DNA of 64,000 bases from Hemibagrus wyckioides (Eukaryota > Chordata > Actinopteri > Siluriformes > Bagridae): positions 5,922,892 through 5,986,891 of the forward strand of contig NC_080734.1 in the NCBI RefSeq assembly GCF_019097595.1. The letters are read 5' to 3'. A model generated the notes under the pieces. It saw nothing but the letters and a program-made list of their open reading frames with translations. It ran no database searches and was not told the origin of the DNA. Shown in pieces: positions 12,150-25,398 of this stretch. Position 1 is the stretch's first letter. Every line of letters begins with the position of its first letter. The position numbers were made by a program, and so were the translations under genes.

Positions 12150-12420
12150 AGATCAGAAATGGGTTTGATATCAGCATTTATTATTTATTATTATTATTAT
12201 TTACTTTGATTATAGAAACAAATAATGTGTGTAAAGAAGCAAACCGTTGTTGTTTTTTGAAATGTTCCTCCTAGTAGTCTAGGTTAAAACAGAAACACTT
12301 ATGAAACACTACAAAGTCCTGTTCTACTTTCATATGAGCTTCATATTAACCTCCATCTGTGGAGTGGAACATGACAAAGATGCTGAACATGGACTCAACC
12401 AAAACAGGAGCAAATCCACA
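12150..12420 (+). repeat. dispersed repeat, uninterrupted copy
   Basis: 'GAAATGGGTTTGATATCAGC', 'CCTAGTAGTCTAGG', 'GAAACACTACAAAGTCCTG', 'CTACTTTCATATGAGCTTCA' and 'TGTGGAGTGGAACATGACAA' match in order the copy at 50485-50860. I do not recognise the family. Confidence 0.75.
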
Positions 12421-13039
12421 AACCACACTGTTCCTGGAAACAAATAAAGGGTAAAAATTCAGCATTACGTCAGTATTATGGTTCTTTATTCTGCCTCTGA
12501 AAGTTTCGCACCATCACAGGAGTTCATTACAGGCCTCCACAGCAGCTACAGTAAGAATGTCAAAAAAACATCAATATATCGATTGTTGATCAGCGCATGA
12601 TTTTCCCAAAGCAGTTTTGACGCATAGGTTTCAAACAGTTTCACAGTGTAGTCTATTAGATGACCTCAGGAGGTGAGAGAACAGATCCTGGAGTACATAA
12701 TACGTTCCTCTAGTGGATCTTCCTGATATTTCACCATCTTTGTGGTATTAATAGTATGCCAGTATTTATTATATTTATTATTTATTTCTACGTGTATTTA
12801 TGTGGCATTAATAGTATACCAGCAGCCAGTATTTATATTTATTAAAAAAAAAGACAGATAACATTTTGCTGGATATTGCTTAAAAAGGAATCAATCCCAA
12901 CTTATTAACTAGTGTTTTTTTCTAAATTAAGATAAATGTTTGTACCTGTCTAAAATACATTCCAGTGAACATGGTTCTAGGTACAAAATGATATTTTAAA
13001 AAAATGAAAAAAATAAAATAAGTAAAATAATTTATATTT

Positions 13040-13328
<289 letters not shown>

Positions 13329-14512
13329 ATTTATTAGTTTATTAGTAGGCTACTAATGCTACTAATACTAACTAATACTATTATTAGCCTGCTTTAAAGC
13401 AATCACGATTCTCCTGACCAGGCAGTTACTAAGCATGCATGCTAAACAGGAAATGCTAAATGCTTATCTCGCAAGCTTAACATATGATTATTTGTTTGTT
13501 TTTTTTATTGCTATATATCATGATTTTTTATCTCTAAATATTTATTAATATGTTACTAATGAAATAGTTCGGTCTTGTAGGAAAACTCTACAACGTTGTT
13601 TGTAAAATCCTATATAAAGCTTTCTACAAAACCCAAAACATGCTAGAAATAGTTCAGCTATCTTGCATCCTGACATGCTCTTAAACATATTTATGTTTAA
13701 ACGAACGATCGTGAGCTGTAACGAGTCGGCCCGCGGTGTAATCGTCTCGACGATAATAACGCTCACATACCAAACGATGAGCGACAGCGCGAGTGGCTAC
13801 GGGACAAGGAACCCAGAACCGGGTCCTAATGAGCCTCAAACTCCGAGAGAGGCCGTGTGACTGCTGTAATGAACCTTCCTGCTTTTTCCATGTTCGTGTG
13901 CTAGACGAAATTTTATAACGGAAAGTTTTCTTCAACCAGATGGCTGGCTGTTGGAACTGAACTTTTTTTTTTTTTTTATACCAAAAATACTGAAAGACAT
14001 CGCTCTTCCTTAGTGCAGTTCTTGACTAACATGCTCTTTCTGGGATTTCAGAGTGCGAGAGAAGCAGAGGAGGATCGTTTCAGTCGTCGCTGTCAGAGAA
14101 TCGCCTGCAGCCTGGAATGGCAGCTAGCACCTGTGGACCGCCTCGCTGCCGTGTCTCTGACGCTCTGACGGTGTTTATCGAATCAGACACTGAAAATCTA
14201 GACAGCCGGGATGAAACAGAGAGCTGAGAGAGAGAGCTGAGAGTAATAAAGCAAACAACCCAAATAAAACTGAGACGCCTTCTGATTAATCGTACTGAAC
14301 CATGCAGCCTGGTGGAAGAAACCTGTTTCCATTTAAAAGAAATTGTGAAAAAGAAAGCACACAAAATTAAAAAAAATATACAGATATTTTTATGTCATGT
14401 AGATATTTTATATAATCAGTATAAGACGAGACCGCTTATTTGTATTTGGATATAATTATATTATATTAATTAATCGAAGGAGTACCTGGGTGATTACCTG
14501 GGTTTTTTTTCC
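13329..14512. other. unique sequence, no gene recognised
   Basis: 13690-14160 has unusually many CpG for this window ('CGAACGATCGTGAGC', 'CGTCTCGACGATAATAACG'). Short open frames lie on both strands without recognisable motifs. No splice-bounded exon is evident. Confidence 0.5.
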
Positions 14513-14740
14513 ATTCGATTTTATTTGTATAGCGCTTTTAACAATGGACATTGTCTCAAAGCAGCTTTACAGAATATAAGAAACATAGAACAAAAAGATC
14601 TATTAATATTAGACCTATTTTTTAATTTATTTGTATTTATTTGTATTAATCCATAATAGTAAGGAAAAACTCCCTTAAATGGTAAGAGGAAGAAACCTTG
14701 AGAGCAAGCAACCTCAAAAGGGAACCTCATCCTTATTTGG
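14513..14740 (+). mobile_element. dispersed 'AAGCGCTAT' repeat, 5' part
   Basis: 'GTATAGCGCTTTTAACAATG', 'CAAAGCAGCTTTACAGAA', 'GGAAGAAACCTTGAGAG' and 'CAAAAGGGAACCTCATCC' define a common fish interspersed repeat. Other copies are at 36232 and 53605. The 32-bp minisatellite starts inside it, and the flank at 15436-15650 appears to be its continuation. Its class is not clear to me. Confidence 0.6.
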
Positions 14741-15435
14741 GTAACACCAGAGAGTGTGATTATAAATGATCATAAACACTGTAGAGTGTGATTATAAATG
14801 ATCATAAACACTGTAGAGTGTGATTATAAATGATCATAAACACTGTAGAGTGTGATTATAAATGATCATAAACACCAGAGAGTGTGATTATAAATGATTA
14901 TAAACACCAGAGAGTGTGATTATAAATGATTATAAACATCAGAGAGTGTGATTATAAATGATTATAAACAGCAGAGAATGTGATTATAAATAATCATAAA
15001 CACTGTAGAGTGTGATTATAAATGATTATAAACACCAGAGAGTGTGATTATAAATGATTATAAACATCAGAGAATGTGATTATAAATGATCATAAACACT
15101 GTAGAGTGTGATTATAAATGATTATAAACACCAGAGAGTATGATTATAAATGATCATAAACACTGTAGAGTGTGATTATAAATGATTAGAAACATCAGAG
15201 AGTATGATTAAAAATGATTATAAACATCAGAGAGTGTGATTATAAATGATTATAAACATCAGAGAGTATGATTATAAATGATTATAAACATCAGAGAGTA
15301 TGATTATAAATGATTATAAACATCAGAGAGTGTGATTATAAATGATTATAAACATCAGCGAGTGTGATTATAAATGATCATAAACACTGTAGAGTGTGAT
15401 TATAAATGATTATAAACACCAGAGAGTGTGTTTAT
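14741..15435. repeat. 32-bp minisatellite, about 22 copies
   Basis: The unit is TGTGATTATAAATGATCATA plus AACACTGTAGAG. Two main variants alternate irregularly: one with GATCAT and CACTGTAGAG, the other with GATTAT and CATCAGAG or CACCAGAG. There are no spacers. It lies inside a dispersed repeat starting at 14513. Confidence 0.95.
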
Positions 15436-15973
15436 GAATATGAATTAGACTTGTGTAAGCAGGAGCTCCTGAGCATTTCATAAATTAGCTCAACATCTGA
15501 GTTCATTATAGATTTAACACCAACTCCTCCATGCTGAAGCCTTCAGATGTTCAATGATGGAGACACAGCATATGTAGAATGTTATTTTGTGTATTGATTA
15601 GGAGGTTGTTGTTCTCAAAGTAATAATGAGATGATTCGTCACTTGTTATTGGCTGATTCTCAAATGTGCTGCTTAAATGTGTCATTTTGTAAAAATATCC
15701 AAGTTTGTTTACTTGGGGAAACTGCAAGCACAGGAATCTCCTTTTATACTCTGTACTCGTGAAGACGGCTTTGGCTGAATGTAGTGATCAGTGAACCTTG
15801 GTCCAAATCTGCAGAAAAAACTAGAAGATACTCAAAATGTCAAGGAGATCGCCAAATAAAAGAAAATCTTTTTATTTAATTTTTTAAATATTAAAAATAT
15901 TTACTATTTTCTGTTATGCATAAGAAGTTTTATATCATTTTATTTAATTTATTTTTTTATTGTTCCACTGGCC

Positions 15974-16022
15974 ATTATTATTATTATTATTATTATTATT
16001 GTTGTTGTTATTATTATTATTT
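15974..16022. repeat. (ATT)n microsatellite
   Basis: ATT run with GTT interruptions. A short AAT run is also present at 33103-33126. Confidence 0.93.
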
Positions 16023-18121
16023 ATTTAATTATTTTTTACGCAAACCTATATATAGATCTATATACATCATGCAGTAATTTCTTGGAATTTCTTGAATTTT
16101 GATATATTATTCTAATATCACTCACACTGTAATATTCCCAGTCATAAATCTTTTTCTTTTACTCCTCATCAATCCTTCATCATCATAATTTTTAGAATTA
16201 TTCACGGGCTCCATATTGTTTTTTTTCAGTCAGAATTTGTTTTATGTGCTTTTCTTTTCTGAAAACGTTTGGAAACTAAAACCTAAAACTGGCTAAAAAC
16301 ATCACTTCCTATAGGGCTAAAAAATGTGCTGTTGGTTCAGGAAAAAAAAGAAAAGTATGAAGACCGCCTTATAGAACAGTTTGGGAATGTACTTTAAATA
16401 AAACGATTTTTTTCCCCCCACAAGGTTAAATGTGAATCGTTCCTTAAGCTGCTGACAGAAGGACGACTGTGCTTTCCTCTCACTGAAAAAATACAGAGGG
16501 ATGAAAAAGAAGAAAAAGAAAAGAAAGAAACCTGCCTATAGATGTAGGTTAGTTCCCAAGCAATACCGTCGTCTTCAAAAGAAAAGCGTCGTCGCTTTTT
16601 CCCCTGAGAGAGCTGCGGATAACGGTACAAAGCGGAAATGTTTAGGTAGGGCTAAGCTAAGCGACCCGTTACTACGGTTTGAGCGTGAGCGTGTGCAGGC
16701 ACCGGGGACTGGGATGTAAGCCAACTTAATTAAATATCAGCTCTATCCTTGAGCTGCATAACAAATCAAAAGGACACGTGAAGACCTAAAGAGATGGCAG
16801 GGATAGCGTCCAACTCTTTCCGCCTCCTGACAGGAGCAGCTTTTCTCATCCTACACATTTCAGTATTCGTTTCAGCGCTGCAGAATCTATTCTTAGGCAC
16901 GCCGGAGAGTTCGAGTAGAAATACAAATTCTCCAAAAAGCGAAGGATTACTCCACTAACACTAATACACTAACTTTACCTCTGGCAAATCTTTCTTACTC
17001 CTAAATGCGAAGCAGTGCAATATTATTTATAGAGAAATGAGAAAGCTGAAGCAATGCAGGCAGGAAGGACAGGAAGGGCAGTGGATGAATAGAGCGTCAC
17101 ATAGAAACATGAACAGACATTTCAGGACAGCTCCAGAACTTTTGGAGAAAAGGATGCGATGAGCTGTCACCTAGCAACAAGTCTCGGGAGAACTTCCTTT
17201 CACAATTAATCTGCCATTTAGATTTCAGGAGGACTTCTGAGGCTGAATAGACTCGCTGCTCGATCGATCCTAGATCCGATTCAGAACTGAAACTATTTGT
17301 TAAAACGGGCGTGACATTTAAACGGTGTGACCGCAAGTGACGTCCAGCGCTGACAAAACAACCTCTCTGCTACGTCTGAGCTTTTTACAGAAAACGTCTG
17401 AAAGACACGTCGCGCGAAGACAGCTTGACAAACGAGGCAGAAGATGTTTGACCATATTTACTGTGGTGCCTTTTAAAGCCCAGGACAATCTGCTTTTCAG
17501 CAAGCATAAAGGCCATGTCCCGGAGTAGAGCCGCAGGTGTGACACCAGACCTTTCTGGCTGTTTGTCATGTCCCCCTGCACACAAATGTCAGAGATCATT
17601 ATGTAATCTTAAAACGGGGATTGAGCAATCAATTATTCCGAGCACGCACGTAGTGCAAATTCGTCTCGAAAACCTGCTCTGTGAATTTGTCACTGTTATC
17701 ATCTGGGAGGGCTGAGTAACAGAATGAAGCATAAAATGTGATAGGATACCTAAAAACCATGAATAGAGAAATTTAATATAAACTTCTACTTATGGTTCTC
17801 ATGGTTATGGCACTGTATTCATCCAATTACAACTGTTGATGGCACAAATATGCAAATAAGAAGGTTTAGAAACAAACAGCATTAAATGTCAATAAAATAT
17901 AACCCAGTATGAGTTTAGAATCGCCCAGGGAAGTGTGAAAAGCATTAAAAGTGGCTGAGTGTGCAGTGATCTGGTCAATATGGAAAAAGTGCTTGCATTA
18001 TTCCTTCGTCTAATTGGCCAGCAGGTTCCTCACTGTACTTTAGCTGCAACTAAATGAGTTGATGATCAGGGTACACCACACCATGACGAAATGAAAACTG
18101 CATTTAAAAACGTAAACCCAA

Positions 18122-18177
18122 AATATAGCTCCATTTTAAAGCTGTTAATATATAGCTCCATTTTAAAGCTGTTAAAC
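18122..18177. repeat. 27-bp tandem duplication
   Basis: 'ATAGCTCCATTTTAAAGCTG' plus TTA occurs twice in succession. Confidence 0.9.
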
Positions 18178-18261
18178 AAAGCACCAGATTTAAGTAGGTT
18201 TTTATTATCAGAAAGCTAATGCTCTTGCAGCGAAGTCATTGTGCATCGTTTCATTTTTCAT

Positions 18262-18420
18262 TAGAAAGTGCTCTATCCTGGTCAGAGCAGCAGCCGATTT
18301 GGAGCCTATCCTGGGAACATGAGGAGCTCGTACACCTTGGATGGGATACCAGTCATTCGTAGGGAACCAAAACACACACATTTACCTAGAAGGAGTTTAG
18401 AATAGCCAACATGTGAATAT
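18262..18420 (-). mobile_element. Mermaid-like SINE fragment (3' half)
   Basis: Reverse-oriented sequence with 'GGAGCCTATCCTGGGAAC', 'CACCTTGGATGGGATACCAG' and 'TTTAGAATAGCCAAC', matching in order the complement of the element at 24105-24454. The tRNA-like head is missing. Confidence 0.6.
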
Positions 18421-19746
18421 GTGAGATTCCTAACAGACAGTAACGTTTAGATTTACTGCATTTGGCAGATGCAAGTGCTTAGACATCTCTATCAATGAAA
18501 ACATCAATACTGGTTTGCTAGGTCGCAGGATGCCATGAGTTTGAAATATAGATTCTAGATCCAACTGAGTTAAGCGAGTGGTACACGAAAGTCTGAACAG
18601 AAGAGAATAAATTCAAGATAAAGAACTTAAAGCATCTGCAAGCTTAAGATCAGAAATTGGAGATTGGGTATTGATACAAATATTTGAGAAATTAACCATA
18701 AACTTGCTTTAGATGGCATATAATTGCACATTACTCAGAACCAATCAGCTACAGCTGCTAGCCCCACCCACAAATACTACTAGTTCGTATTATTGCCAAA
18801 TGTGAAGCTTTAAAACCATGAAACTGAAACCTTTACTACTGGATCTGTTACACTTTGGTACTGGATGTGTAGCCAATGGAAAAAAAACCAAAGGTTCTAG
18901 CAGTATGTATAACCATGCTGCTTATCTTTAATTCGGATGGAAGAATGCTGCTCTGTGGTCCAACACAACAGTGTATGTGTCAGGTCCTGCTGAGTCCATA
19001 ACTTCTTAAAAAAGACAAAACAAAACAAGCACTGACAGACATGTGAGAGGCTCTGTGCAGAGCAAACGGCGTCTTCCTTTTGATGTGGTTCGAGTTTCAA
19101 GCTTTCATCCCACTCGGAAATCCCACAGTAATGCTGCTTATCTCTTCAAAGAAACCAGACCACCTCTCAGCACACCAAATATGGATCTGCTGCTAGTGGG
19201 CAACAACCCACACGGTGCAAACTTCTCCCCCGATACTTATTCAGTGGTAGCGAACGCACCACTACATCACATACATCACATGCACAGGCTGTGTGACCCT
19301 TTTCCATCGCCATGGTAACTACATGATGATACTCGCGTGATAAATTCTGGACTGCGTGCGGAAAGCGGGAAGGTCTGGCTTTTGCCAGTTAATGGATTTG
19401 AGAGATTGATGGTTAGATGGCAGGTTTGAAACCTGAGCCAGGTTTGTAGCACAGATAAGAGACCGGTCCACTGTCCTAATAGGGTCAGTGAGACAGCACA
19501 CATGTCGCTGGTATACGCTCATTAATGGGTGAAGGATGGGCAAAGTCTGCTGAGGAAACCTGGTGATGCGTCCTACTTTAGAGAACAGGGTCAGATCATG
19601 CTTCAGGGCAGCTTTTGGTCCGGCAGTATTTTCTTAGAAGGCCATACACACAGGGGGAATGATTTTGAGATGCTAAACCAGATTACAGACATACTTCTAG
19701 AACACCACCCGGAGATGGAGATACGCTCTAAGGCTACCTGACCAAC

Positions 19747-20041
19747 GATGTCCTTGAAGACATGGTGTGGAGGTTAAGGTTGGAATGGAGTGCACAGAGC
19801 CCTGAATCTGAACACCTTTGGGGTGAACTGGAACACTGACTGAACCCCAGCCTTCCTCACCCCACATCAGTGTCTGATCTCTCTAATGATCTTGTAACTG
19901 AATCCATACAGCCACGCTCCAAAATCTAGTGAAAAACCTTCCCTGAAGAGTGGAGGTTATTAAACAGCTGGAATGGAATGTTTAAGCAAGCACATGAGTG
20001 TGATGGTCAGGTGTTCACTTACTTTTGAACATATAAGTGTA
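19747..20041 (+). mobile_element. Tc1-like family 2 remnant (3' half)
   Basis: It contains 'GAAGACATGGTGTGGAGG', 'CTTTGGGGTGAACTGGAAC' (LWDELE-type), 'GAGTGGAGGTTATTAAACAG' and the terminal 'GGTCAGGTGTTCACTTAC...GAACATATAAGTGTA'. The left terminal repeat is missing. Confidence 0.65.
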
Positions 20042-20257
20042 TACATTTTGGTCTGTACAGTGGGTCCAGCAGGTAATGGAAGTGGTGGCTCAAGCACTAC
20101 CAAAGTATCTCAAGCAGCTCAGGAAGAAATGGAAGATGAACATGAATTTTTTTTTTTTTTTATCCCACCCACAAATTAACTGTGATGCAAAAAAAATAAA
20201 TAAATAAAAATACTGTTAGGAAAATGTGGGAGGATTATGAACAAAGGAGATGAATAT

Positions 20258-20485
20258 AAGCCTCCTGGTGGTCAAACGGCAGGATCCCGTGTGCTCATTG
20301 CCATGGCCCGGGTTCGATTCCCGGGCAGGGAGCTAACCCAGCTACTGAAGAGTTAACTGTCAGTGCCGGTCCCAAGCCCGGATTAAATGGGAGGGTTACG
20401 TCAGGATGGGCATCCGGCATGAAACATGTGGACCAAATGATCCGCTGTGGCCACCCTGGACAGGGAGCAGCTGAAAGAAGAACTG
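20258..20485 (+). mobile_element. tRNA-Glu-headed SINE (type C) with 13-bp target duplication
   Basis: The first 70 nt closely resemble tRNA-Glu ('TCCTGGTGGTCAAACGGCAG', then 'GGCCCGGGTTCGATTCCCGG', a B box). The body has 'GTGCCGGTCCCAAGCCCGG', 'GTTACGTCAGGATGGGCATC' and ends 'GAGCAGCTGAAAGAAG'. The direct repeat AGGAGATGAATAT lies at 20245-20257 and 20486-20498. Perfect target duplications suggest a relatively recent insertion. Confidence 0.85.
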
Positions 20486-20498
20486 AGGAGATGAATAT

Positions 20499-23400
20499 GA
20501 TGAAGTAGGTTAAAAACACAATAAAGAAAAAGGTCAGTTTGGGTTCAAATCATCTTTAAAAAAAAGGTGTTACATTATGGCCAGTATTCCTCTGATAGGT
20601 TTCCTATGACCACCACAGCTGTGACCAGGATAGATCAGCTACTGCATATGTAAACAAAATTGATAACCACAAAAATAAACTTATTCTTTCCAGAACTTCT
20701 TTCTGCTGTACAGCTCACCATCTGGATGTGTTCGATGTGATTCATGTCATGTGCTGTATATCCTTTACAGTATATTTAGGTTTGTGTGGGTGGACTATAA
20801 TTGCACATGACAGCATGTGAAATCAGAGAAATTTAGCAGTTTGCTGGCTTTCTGATTGCTGGTTCTGACCCTCGCAATAAAGAGAAGCAAGTTACTGTGG
20901 CAACCAGCACCAGCTGCCAGTGTTGAGAGAGAGAAAATAAAGAAGGTACAGCCTGGATTTCCATTCTTCTGCAATTTACTGCACTTTTTTTTAACTCCCA
21001 CAGCAAGCTAATTGAGTTGGAGTATTCCTGGAGCCTATAATTAAACTATAATTAAACACTCGCAGAAATCAGTTGATTAGGCTCATATTAGTCTCTGTGC
21101 AACCGTTAACTCATGTTGATTAAGTAAGTTTGCGAAGACGTCTCTCGAACTGAAGCTTCCGCTTACATAATGATTAAAAATATAAAAACTTCATCACAAA
21201 CTTTCCTAGGACAAATTCTGGAGTGATCTGAGGCAGAAACCTGATCATTATTAGTTATTTTTCACAACGGCAGCTAACAATTTTTCCGTCAGAAGCTGTA
21301 TCGGGAGCCGTCAGTAGCACAAGTGGTTTTTGGCTAATACGCATGGCAGGGGTGCGAATGTGGGAGGGAGGGTGATTTTATGTGAGGAGGCTGAATAGGG
21401 GGAACAAAGAGGAAAGAAAATGGTGGATGATGGTCGGAAGCATTTGAGTGAAGGTTTCGCTTCTAAGTGTCAGAACAACAACAACAACAACAACTATTGT
21501 TCGGAAAATCATGAATTCTAATGATGCCATGAGTTGAACTGGCCGTGCTCTCTGGGTCGGACGGGTGTGTTCTCCATCACTGTGAGACTAGCCAATCAGA
21601 AGCCAAGAGCTCATAGAAGAGAGTAGATAGCACTTTTCTCAGGGTGTGTTAGGCTTCCCTGTAATTTAGCATGTTCAAGTCGATTCATGTATGTTAGAGG
21701 AAGCATGCATTAGCCTTCAGACATCTCAAGAGAGCTGTTGTATTATCAGAGAGAGCTGTCTGGTTGATGGGAACTGGCCAAGACCAAACATTCCACTGTA
21801 TTTGACAATTTCACAGTTTACCTCAAGTATAAATAGACTAGCTGGGCTATGTTTGAATTTTTGGCAAACACAAAAGTTTTATTTTCATTTATAATAAACA
21901 TAAGCAGCATATTAGATTTGTCTAAATAGTATTTTTTCCTCACTCTTCTGCTTGCAAATAATGCTGTGGAAGCAAGTTCGTTCCTTTCCTCACTTCCATT
22001 ATAACCATCACAGCGGCTCATTCCCTCACAGCCTGTTTACTTTCCTCTCTCTTGAAGTTAATAAGAATTGAAATGCAGCTCTTCATGGTTCCTGTGGTGA
22101 AAAACCAGCTGACCTTCCTCTGACCTTCACAAAGCACTGACACTGGAGACTCCTTCCGACCAAGTTCTCCATAAACGTCTAAGAGAACAAATGCATTTTG
22201 ATTAGCCTGGTAATCAAACCACTGTCTGAAGCCATGCTATAGAAAATAAATCAACCAATTACGACCAAACATAATCGAGAATTCGATATCGGTGCGCTAT
22301 AAACTGAGAATTTGTAGACCAGAAAGAAAGCGCGTATACTATGAGATCGCTATGGCTGGTGTCATTACCCGTTTTCTTTCTGATTTCAGCCTTTATTTTT
22401 TGGAAATTGCTGCTGCATGTGTATATGGTTCTTACACAAAATGAGTGTTCTGATAGTGTTTGTTTCACTGACGCCAATATCCGACTCACTGACATTCATT
22501 AGAATGCGCAGTTCCCAGCAAGCTGCAGCCAGATAATGTGCGTATATGAGGTCTGAATGGAAAATGCATGTAAATAAAAAAAGACAATGGTGTGTTTTAG
22601 TGTCTGTGTGAGTAAGAGAGTGAGTGAGCCAGTAAAAGCTTTCCACTGAGAAGAGAGGAAGTGCACTGCAGTGGAGAATCAGGACACATGACTCATCAGC
22701 CCCGAGCTCTCACATGGATCCGTGTTGTGTGCACCGGGCAGAAATAAAGCATAACCTTCATCACGTCATGGCGCTCTTAGCTCTCGCCAAATTCCGATCT
22801 TCACTTCCGACCTCCGACCAACCTGCAGGTCTGCAGGGCTTTTGATGTATCCGTGCCCTGGTTTGTTTTTTTTTTCATTTCGAGGCTTCAGTCAAGAGCT
22901 TTACCTGCACATGGTGGGTTTCTTATAAAAAAAAAAATAAAAAAAAAAGTCAGAATAGATGTTCATGACCCCTATCAACTCACCCACCCTCGTCTTGTCT
23001 CGGAGTCAGCCTGAGGTCATGCGGACCTGCTCCTGTGTTGCACAAGTTTGCAGACTCCAAATAGCCACCAAAAGACCCTCACAAACAAAAACGCCACACA
23101 CACACACACACACCTGATCTCAGACAGCGCTGATATGATGGATGAGGAGCTTTATCATTTGTCCCTGACCATTCGGCTGTGAAATTGCGTGCGAGAGCTG
23201 ATCTAGGACAGGGATGTGGACTCCAGCTGTGCAACTGCCACCACATGCACCCAAACCCAAAAAAGCGCACTGTGTTCAATTATCCGGGGAGAGTAAATAA
23301 AATTTGCACAATCGTTTACTCCGTATACCAGGGACCAATATCAGAAGGCTTGGAGACAAACAAACTGCTGAATTATATATGCAGGGTCTATGTGGAGCTT

Positions 23401-24092
23401 TCTTTATCTGTACCTCATCTATACCAAATCTAGACCTGCTGGCTGAAGAAATATTTTAGATTACATTGTGAGAACTCATCACTGGATCACTAGAATCAAT
23501 GGAAATATGAGGACTATGGACAAAGCAAGGCAGAGTCTGCTTACAGTATATATGGTATGCTATCATGCTGGTCTGTTTCTCCACTTTAAAACCCCATGAT
23601 GAGAGATATTCCTTTAAACCTATTTCGATATATATCCCCTCCACCCGCAGTCTACTGGGAGAGCGAGCACAGCTTCCAATCCCAGTCAGTGTATTGCATG
23701 GTCAGATTTAAATACAGCTCCTAAATCATATGTATCACGTATATAGATAAATCATCCTGCATTCTTCCTTTCCCCAGAAAGGCATCTTTGTGAGGAATAT
23801 TTCATGCTGGAATGCCATACTGTGAGTCTGAAAGCCGTTTCCTTTTCAGAAAGCACATCAGTGGGACATGAATGATTTCTCAAGTAGTGATGCTTGCTTG
23901 AATTCTTTGTGCATTTACAGTGTTTGCAAGCTGGAGGTTTAGAAAACATCTGCATTTGTAATACGAGTGTAAAAAAACATTTTGCGTTCTTTTTTGTTTC
24001 ATCAGAATCAGAAATGCGTGCTCATGCACACACAGTTTAGAGAGTAATCACAACGTTGTGATACGCCAAAATCATTTCTTTTTCAAAAAAAT
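20499..24092. other. no gene recognised
   Basis: Repeat-poor stretch of 3.6 kb with short A runs, an ACA run near 21477 and a CA run near 23097. No frame shows a family motif. The stretch 24467-25398 is similar. Confidence 0.55.
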
Positions 24093-24104
24093 ATACCAGC
24101 ATCA

Positions 24105-24454
24105 GGGCAACACAGTGGCTTAGTGGTTAGCACTGTTGCCTCACAGCAAGAAGGTCCTGGGTCCGAATCCCGGGTTCGAACAGGCAGGGGCCTTTCTGTG
24201 TGGAGTTTGCATGTTCTCCCCTGTGTGGGTTTACTCCGGGTTCCTCCTACAGTCCAAAAACATGTACATTAGGTTGATTGGTAATTCTAAATTGCCTGTG
24301 TGTGTGGTTGTCTATTCATATGTGGCCCAGTAATGGACTGGTGACCTGTCCAGGGTGTACCCCTGCCTTTCGCCCAATGTGTGCTGGGATAGGCTCCAGC
24401 AGACCCCCATGAACCTAATTAGGAATAAAGCGGGTATAGACAATGGCTGGATGG
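24105..24454 (+). mobile_element. Mermaid-like tRNA-derived SINE, full length with 12-bp target duplication
   Basis: The head has a tRNA-like A box (GTGGCTTAGTGGTTAGCAC) and B box near 24162. A conserved body follows ('GGAGTTTGCATGTTCTCCCC', 'AGTCCAAAAACATGTACATT', 'TGGGATAGGCTCCAGCAGAC') and a 3' end 'AAGCGGGTATAGACAATGG'. The 12-bp direct repeats ATACCAGCATCA at 24093-24104 and 24455-24466 flank it exactly, the mark of retroposition. The name Mermaid is from memory of a piscine SINE described in catfish; family assignment is moderate, SINE status is strong. Confidence 0.85.
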
Positions 24455-25398
24455 ATACCAGCATCATCAACAATATTATATGACCCAATGCTAATTAAAC
24501 TAAATGATCACTATCTCACTGAATGCTTTGAAACTCTATTTCTTGTATTTGTATTACAAAATTGTGAAAAAAGGTCCAAATTTCTTTTTTTTTTGTGTCT
24601 GCGTTCCGCATGGATCCAAGTTTTTCTGCATGGGAGCATCAGCGGCATCAGAAGTGTTTGCCCATGCATCATGCACATAGCTTAGAAAGCACATCGATCA
24701 AAAAGAATTTCTCACCTCTAATGAAACTAAATGGAAATGAAATCAATGGATATTGCATAAATAAACAGGTTTCCAGGTGTGAATAAAATCCTAGAAGAAA
24801 TTCTGTATAAATACAAATAATTCGCACTTAGCTGTATGAACTTGCATTCTGCAACATCCTTCCTTTACCGAGGTGTTCAATATTCTAAGAGAAACTTGGG
24901 AAACATGTGCACTAAACCCATAAGCATGTACTAGGAGGCCACCCGTAAGAGTGTGGTGTCTTTCCTAAATGATTGTCTAGGTCAGTGTTTAACCCAGAGC
25001 TCCTCAAAGCTAGAAAGAGATCAGAGAGTGTTGGTTACAACTGAGGAGTTCTTTGAACATTTCAAAATGAGTTAGAGTCTCTCTTGGGCACGGCCACGAG
25101 ACAGGGGTAGATGAGCTGAGATGTGCTTTTATCTGGCAGGCTTGCCTCAATAGACTCTTTTCCCTGGCGGTGGAGTAACTTTGTGAAAAACTAAAAAGTT
25201 TGGAAACTACCCAGAACGGAAGAGCTCTTGAGTTGTGTTCATGCTCCGTCTTCCTCACCACACTGCACAAATTGAAGATGACGAGCAGAATATTTATCAC
25301 AATACTAGAGGGAAAAAAAATGTGCAAATAGAGAACAAAAGGTGAGATGGTATATGTGGCATTATGATGATGAACCGAACCTGCAACGAGGTAGAAGG

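Larger units (their letters stand above)
15436..18261. other. no gene recognised
   Basis: Starts with the presumed 3' part of the 'AAGCGCTAT' repeat (to about 15650), then A+T-rich sequence with an ATT microsatellite and a 27-bp duplication. 16400-17720 carries several 60-90 codon frames on both strands without motifs. The stretch 18421-19746 is similar. Confidence 0.5.

Noticed and set aside
14741..15435. CRISPR-like regular 32-bp repeats
   Set aside because: Repeats are directly adjacent with no spacers, in an animal intron; a minisatellite.
19043..19741. Adjacent 70-91 codon plus-strand frames as a small gene
   Set aside because: No family resemblance and no evident donor or acceptor linking them; antisense to the host gene.
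20262..20332. Independent tRNA-Glu gene
   Set aside because: The tRNA-Glu-like sequence is the head of a SINE bounded by a 13-bp duplication; acceptor pairing is poor.
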